7,697 bases of DNA from an archaeon (GTDB taxonomy: Archaea > EX4484-52 > B79-G9), in the NCBI GenBank assembly GCA_030594585.1, contig JAUVEX010000045.1, positions 1 to 7,697 on the forward strand, read 5' to 3'. The notes beneath the pieces are model-generated. The model searched no databases. It worked only from the letters and a program-made list of their open reading frames with translations, and had not been told where the DNA came from. The translations under genes were made by a program, and so were the position numbers. Each line of letters begins with the position of its first letter. The first letter of the stretch is position 1. Positions 4,354 through 7,697 of the stretch are shown here, piece after piece.

Positions 4354-6648
4354 CTATTCTTCTTTTGAAAGCATTATGCACCATGTCGCAATCTCGTCAA
4401 TCTCTGATGAGTTCCTGTTCTTGCATTTTGAAGCATCACGGGCAAACGCAACCCATTCTTTACGGCTTTCCAGATAAACGCCTTCTTTTGCAGCTTCGGC
4501 AATAACACCCTTCGCCAGTTCCTTAAAATTCTTTTCATTTGTGGATCGTTCCTCAACTTTCTTCACAAATTCATCCTTTTTTATCTCATACGCGTTCAGA
4601 AGCCCTAAAGCCGGCTTTTTAAGCGTGATGAACCCATCCGGCCTGCGCGGGTACATGTCCGGCCGGAACACCAACACCTTAGCAACGCCTTTGACCTCAT
4701 CATAACCATACACAGAAAACACGAATTTTAAAAGTTCAGGGTTTATTTTCAGGCGAGGGGAAGCAAAAAGAAAGTTTTTCTGCGGCTTCCGCAAAGTCTC
4801 AAGCGCGTTCTCAATTTCTGAATCTACCCTGTGCGTTCCCAACCCGAAATCAGATGTTATCTCATCCCTGCATACAACATCACCTTTTTTTGTCTGTGTA
4901 AGGCTGTTTAAGAGGGCTTCACCATCAAAGTATATGTGTGTTGGCAGATAAGCTTTTTTAAGCGTGATGCGTGTTATGAAGTCCGCCAAGGACAGCATGG
5001 AGTATGACTTGCCGGTTCCCATGAACCCCACAAAGCCCGCAATGAAATTCTTTTTTATGACGGAATTTCTGATCTCCGCCTCAATCTCCATATTTATGCA
5101 GGTGTTTAGGTTTTTTTTCTCACAATCATCAATCTCATCCCAGTGTTTTTTGACCTCATAAGGTATTGAATAATTGTATTGCTTGAATTTGTCCTCAAAG
5201 TCGCGCATAGTATTTATAGGGATCTCATTCATAAACTGGTTCACATATTGCGGTATGAAGTGGGGCATTTCCTTAACATGCGTATCCACAAAAGATTCAT
5301 CATAAAAATCTATGAATCTTTTAACAGCCTTCATCGCCTCTGGAGATATAGGCGGATTGCGAAGCTTTATGAGTGCCATTGCCTCATCCAATGGCTGCTC
5401 TTTAAGTATATCTATAAGGGCCAACATTGCATCCTGACGGTTTTTAAACGGCTCAAAGGTTGTTGAGTATGCACGAAGCCACCATGCAGGCAGATCATGC
5501 CTGAAAGACAAAACACTCTCATTATCCCAAAACAGGCATTCATCTATTCTCTGGGGCATAAAATATTTTAATTCACTGGCGTATATTTTTCTTTCTGTTT
5601 TGTCCTGGATCATAGTCCAGTTTTTGAATAATATGCCATCACAATTATGTGCAACAATGCCATTTTTAAGAATAAAGTTGTTGTTATCTTTCACTGTTAA
5701 ATCACGCATAGGGACTAGTTTATTGGTTTTTTCTAATTTTTTTATACCAATCCACTGGCATTTCCCCCCTGCTTTAAATATCTTTTCGTTTTTCTGTAGA
5801 TCCTTTGCTGCAATCCATCCGCGTTTTTCTGTAAGGAATTTATGATCTTTTGAACAGCGTATTTTCTTATTATTTTCCAGATGTATTATGTGTAGTTGTT
5901 TTTTCTCTGGTGGGTGCGCTAGTATTGGTTTTTCTTCAATGATTCCTTTTTTTAAATTGTAGGAATTAACAATGTCGTTTGTTTTTAAAGAGCCTAGTTT
6001 GACATATCCCTCAGGTGTTGAAATTTCAGTATCTAAAGGCATACAAAACCTAACCAAATTTACATCTATAGTCGCGGAATTTTGGGTGATTACAATGACA
6101 TTCCGCCCACCATGCCGCAGCACAGGCAGTTGTTCAATCAAATTAAACTGCCTCTCTGTGTGTCGCCTATTATATAGCAAAATAGAGGCTTCGTCAATTA
6201 TAACAAGGCAGTTTGTGGGGATTGAATCCCAATCTGTAGTACTTTTGACAAAAAAAGGCGGCAGTGTTGTTGGGATCCCGTAATAATAAACCGGGATTCC
6301 CTTTTCAGAGCAAATTGCTGCAATGGAAAACGCAAGAACTGTCTTACCCCCACCTTTAGCCCCGACAATGGAGAATATCTGCCCTTTTTTAGAAATCAGC
6401 TTGTTGCTCACAGTCAAGAGGCCGGGTTCTATTCTCCCGCGTTTGCGGAATATCTGGAACGCCAGAAATTGTAGGTTTTCATTCCCTCCCGGCCGGAATA
6501 ATTCATTTATGAACTGCACCTGTGATGTGGGGTTCAGGTTTTTTTCAGCCCATCTTTCAATTTCCATGTCGTGTTCTGTGAGCCATTCCAATATTGCATA
6601 AGACAACATTTTTTTACTGCTGTTATCTTCTGTAGTGACTGAAACCAT
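4354..6648 (-). CDS. tandem P-loop ATPase with in-frame mini-intein (Zot/HerA-FtsK-like motor candidate)
   Basis: 764 residues as translated, 630 after splicing. ATPase domain 1 has Walker A GAKGGGKT (96-103), Walker B CLVIIDE (147-153) and a strand ending in a polar sensor, VIVITQN (184-190), interrupted by an intein at C202. The order P-loop, DEAS, arginine-rich helix, ITQ resembles Zot-, HerA- and FtsK-type DNA motors. Domain 2 has Walker A GFMGTGKS (541-548), Walker B-like GDVVCRDE (589-596) and a sensor-like FLFASPR (626-632). No membrane helix is evident. The likely job is ATP-driven DNA or protein movement, such as genome packaging, virion extrusion or transfer. The genes upstream encode a Cys/His protein and a membrane coiled-coil protein that could anchor it. 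ATG 6648 follows a TATA element about 39 bases upstream; ATG 6609 (residue 14) is an alternative. The exact family is uncertain; a KaiC- or AAA-like origin is not excluded. Confidence 0.85.
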   Translation of the reverse strand: MVSVTTEDNSSKKMLSYAILEWLTEHDMEIERWAEKNLNPTSQVQFINELFRPGGNENLQFLAFQIFRKRGRIEPGLLTVSNKLISKKGQIFSIVGAKGGGKTVLAFSIAAICSEKGIPVYYYGIPTTLPPFFVKSTTDWDSIPTNCLVIIDEASILLYNRRHTERQFNLIEQLPVLRHGGRNVIVITQNSATIDVNLVRFCMPLDTEISTPEGYVKLGSLKTNDIVNSYNLKKGIIEEKPILAHPPEKKQLHIIHLENNKKIRCSKDHKFLTEKRGWIAAKDLQKNEKIFKAGGKCQWIGIKKLEKTNKLVPMRDLTVKDNNNFILKNGIVAHNCDGILFKNWTMIQDKTERKIYASELKYFMPQRIDECLFWDNESVLSFRHDLPAWWLRAYSTTFEPFKNRQDAMLALIDILKEQPLDEAMALIKLRNPPISPEAMKAVKRFIDFYDESFVDTHVKEMPHFIPQYVNQFMNEIPINTMRDFEDKFKQYNYSIPYEVKKHWDEIDDCEKKNLNTCINMEIEAEIRNSVIKKNFIAGFVGFMGTGKSYSMLSLADFITRITLKKAYLPTHIYFDGEALLNSLTQTKKGDVVCRDEITSDFGLGTHRVDSEIENALETLRKPQKNFLFASPRLKINPELLKFVFSVYGYDEVKGVAKVLVFRPDMYPRRPDGFITLKKPALGLLNAYEIKKDEFVKKVEERSTNEKNFKELAKGVIAEAAKEGVYLESRKEWVAFARDASKCKNRNSSEIDEIATWCIMLSKEE
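5644..6045 (-). mobile_element. 134-residue mini-intein (C202-N335) inside the ATPase
   Basis: Self-splicing protein element. Block A starts at C202 (C-M-P-L-D-T-E-I-S-T-P-E-G). Block B is IRCSKDHKFLT, with H269 and a serine where Thr is usual (SxxH). Block F is MRDLTVKDNNNFIL, and block G is IVAHN, with the penultimate H334 and terminal N335. The +1 extein residue is C336. About 40 residues between blocks B and F leave no room for a LAGLIDADG or HNH endonuclease, so it cannot home by itself. It interrupts domain 1 just after the sensor strand, close to the nucleotide site, as inteins often do. The DNA is visibly more AT-rich than the flanking host gene, consistent with separate acquisition. 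All residues needed for standard class 1 splicing appear present. The block F histidine position is asparagine (NNNF instead of the usual HNF). Confidence 0.93.
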
Positions 6649-6668
6649 AGTATTTATACCCCACTTTG

Positions 6669-6690
6669 AAAGCTTTACAAAGCTTTATAG
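6669..6690 (-). promoter_or_regulatory. ATPase promoter with overlapping 9-bp direct repeats
   Basis: Minus-strand CTATAAAG (6690-6683) is a TATA element about 39 bases before ATG 6648. It overlaps one of two copies of AAAGCTTTA (6669-6677 and 6679-6687), each containing the palindrome AAAGCTTT. A ten-base spacing places both on the same DNA face, a typical operator layout. A second TATA-like GGTATAAATACT lies directly against the ATG (6660-6649) and would instead favour a start further inside the gene. Confidence 0.5.
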
Positions 6691-6714
6691 ACCATTCCTT
6701 GCCATTTTAAAACT

Positions 6715-6936
6715 TTATGCGTTCTCCGTTTGCCAAACGGAGACCAAAATGGACTTCTTTTTCTTACCTACCGCGTCATGTCTGCTTCGCTGTTCAGGCG
6801 TCATATGGTGATAACAAGGCTTTACCATCGTTGTCTTGTATGCTTTTTTGGTGAGACTTTTATCCCACTTATAATGCGTATCAACAATGCATCCACACTC
6901 GCGAAATTCTCTTTTAGTCCAGGTTTCTTCTTTCAT
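6715..6936 (-). CDS. 73-residue Cys/His-rich hypothetical protein
   Basis: Starts MKEETWTKREFRECGC two bases after the stop of the upstream membrane-protein gene, so the two are very likely co-transcribed; a G-rich GGGGAAG lies just ahead. The candidate metal ligands are C14, C16 and H21 in the first half and C41, H43 and H44 in PCYHHMTPEQRSRH. The spacing suggests a single zinc site, but this is not a family I recognise. A KKKK cluster (58-61) is followed by a hydrophobic-polar tail, VSVWQTENA. The codons of that tail form a near-perfect inverted repeat. No membrane segment. It is the third gene from the right in the motor cluster; a small cofactor or regulator is possible. Confidence 0.7.
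   Translation of the reverse strand: MKEETWTKREFRECGCIVDTHYKWDKSLTKKAYKTTMVKPCYHHMTPEQRSRHDAVGKKKKSILVSVWQTENA
6723..6743. terminator. 21-base palindrome at the 3' end of the 73-residue gene
   Basis: TCTCCGTTTG (6723-6732) and CAAACGGAGA (6734-6743) pair over all ten positions around a single central base; in RNA the effective loop would be 3-5 bases. On the minus strand it is followed by the stop codon and an AAAGTTTTAAAA stretch, which resembles a weak terminator or attenuator before the separately promoted ATPase gene. A protein operator is the alternative. Confidence 0.55.
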
Positions 6937-6938
6937 GG

Positions 6939-7697
6939 CTACTTCCCCTGTTTTTCAAAGAAGCTGTCTTTTAAGGAGTCGCCGAATGTTCTTTTACTGC
7001 CTGCTTTTGATTGTATCCTGTTCATGCTCGCGACAGAGTTTTCAATATCTATTGTTTTACCCTCTAATAAACGCGCCTGCATAGAAACCTGCTCATTGGT
7101 TTTTTCTATCTGCTGAATAAGAAAATCAACTTTTACAGACTGCACGCCGGTGATTTTTGATTCCGGATCCATGTCGGCATTCTTAACGCCTTCAATCATA
7201 GATAAAAATTGATCCTCATCACAATAACCCATATAATAAGGCCCTCTTAATTCACATGCCTTTATTTTTTCCTGTGTTCCCAACTCGATTTTATCAATAT
7301 GCTTAATGTCTGCGCACACAGCGACATGCAGCGATTCACCAACTGCGTTCTCGCCGGTCAAGGGAGCGATTAAATGCCCTTCGTTGCCTGTAAACATATC
7401 AAGCCCCATAGCCTTAATGCCGCCCAGAGGATAAATGACATAATTGCCGACCGGGATCCTTCGGCCCGTCCATGTTGAGTATCCGCCGTTCCAGATGATT
7501 TTCGGCGTTCTTTTATACGCTTCAAAATACGCGACTTTCGCAACAGTGATAAACAAAAGGGCAACAACAACAATCTGGTCTTCTTCTTTGATGATCAATG
7601 TTTCACCCCAACCCATATAATGAAATGAGGCCCAGTAAGTGATCAGCAGAATATAAAGCCCGTAGGATTTTAGAATATCTTTAAGATTATTGGGTGT
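6939..7697 (-). CDS. membrane-anchored coiled-coil protein, 5' end outside window
   Basis: The frame is open from the stop at 6939 to the right edge (252 codons). An ATG at 7616 would give 225 residues but has no ribosome-binding site or TATA in front, and the 27 upstream codons encode a hydrophobic helix (SYGLYILLITYWASFHYMG), so the true start is probably off the window. In the visible protein there are two membrane helices (about 12-30 and 41-58), then a soluble beta-rich domain of about 110 residues. That domain contains NGGYSTWTGRRIPVGNYV and a repeated G/H/E pattern including Cys. A probable coiled coil (about 187-229, VDFLIQQIEKTNEQ onward) and a basic/aromatic tail follow. Such architecture suits a membrane anchor or virion envelope protein partnering the downstream ATPase. 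I do not recognise the family. Confidence 0.78.
   Translation of the reverse strand, partial: TPNNLKDILKSYGLYILLITYWASFHYMGWGETLIIKEEDQIVVVALLFITVAKVAYFEAYKRTPKIIWNGGYSTWTGRRIPVGNYVIYPLGGIKAMGLDMFTGNEGHLIAPLTGENAVGESLHVAVCADIKHIDKIELGTQEKIKACELRGPYYMGYCDEDQFLSMIEGVKNADMDPESKITGVQSVKVDFLIQQIEKTNEQVSMQARLLEGKTIDIENSVASMNRIQSKAGSKRTFGDSLKDSFFEKQGK

Noticed and set aside
5644..6045. Homing endonuclease within the intein
   Set aside because: Only about 40 residues separate blocks B and F, with no LAGLIDADG, HNH or GIY-YIG motif.
5972..6601. Plus-strand frames of 103 and 92 codons opposite the ATPase
   Set aside because: They are antisense to well-supported ATPase and intein motifs and have no start signals.
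6730..7116. 128-codon plus-strand frame
   Set aside because: Antisense to the 73-residue and membrane-protein genes; it begins inside the palindrome and lacks a ribosome-binding site or promoter.

Overview
The window looks archaeal and belongs to a mobile replicon: a plasmid, a virus, or an integrated form of one. Several signals support Archaea. There is an MCM-type replicative helicase gene. A-box/TATA elements lie about 26-30 bases ahead of several start codons, which predicts leaderless or nearly leaderless messages. Genes inside the operon instead carry GGTGAT-type ribosome binding sites. One ATPase carries an intein. Base composition is AT-rich, spacing is tight, and many genes encode very small zinc-binding proteins. 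I cannot fix the host below domain level, and no rRNA, tRNA, CRISPR array, integrase or transposase is visible.

Layout. (1) Positions 1-1848, minus strand: a partial MCM helicase (its 3' part is off the left edge) preceded by a 93-residue zinc-ribbon protein. (2) About 1880-2354: a 470-base gene-free, AT-rich stretch. It holds a tandem array of the 9-mer TGTGAGTTC with outlying and inverted copies, plus a separate near-identical 18-bp repeat pair. It is the best origin candidate in the window. (3) 2355-2516, minus strand: a 53-residue zinc-ribbon protein, divergent from the next operon. (4) 2598-4259, plus strand: a compact operon encoding an AbrB-like small protein, a 205-residue unknown, two zinc-knuckle miniproteins (48 and 31 residues), a 127-residue protein with primase-like motifs, and a 69-residue protein with two membrane segments. 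(5) 4260-4353: two hairpins between convergent genes. (6) 4354-7697, minus strand: a 764-residue tandem P-loop ATPase interrupted by a 134-residue mini-intein, a 73-residue Cys/His protein, and a membrane-anchored protein with a C-terminal coiled coil whose frame runs off the right edge.

Together these suggest two modules. One is replication and control: MCM, a possible primase-like protein, repeats, and small DNA- or RNA-binding proteins. The other is a membrane-linked motor: the tandem ATPase and the membrane coiled-coil protein, which could serve DNA packaging, virion extrusion or conjugation-like transfer. The motor's role is inference; the MCM and intein identities are read directly from motifs.
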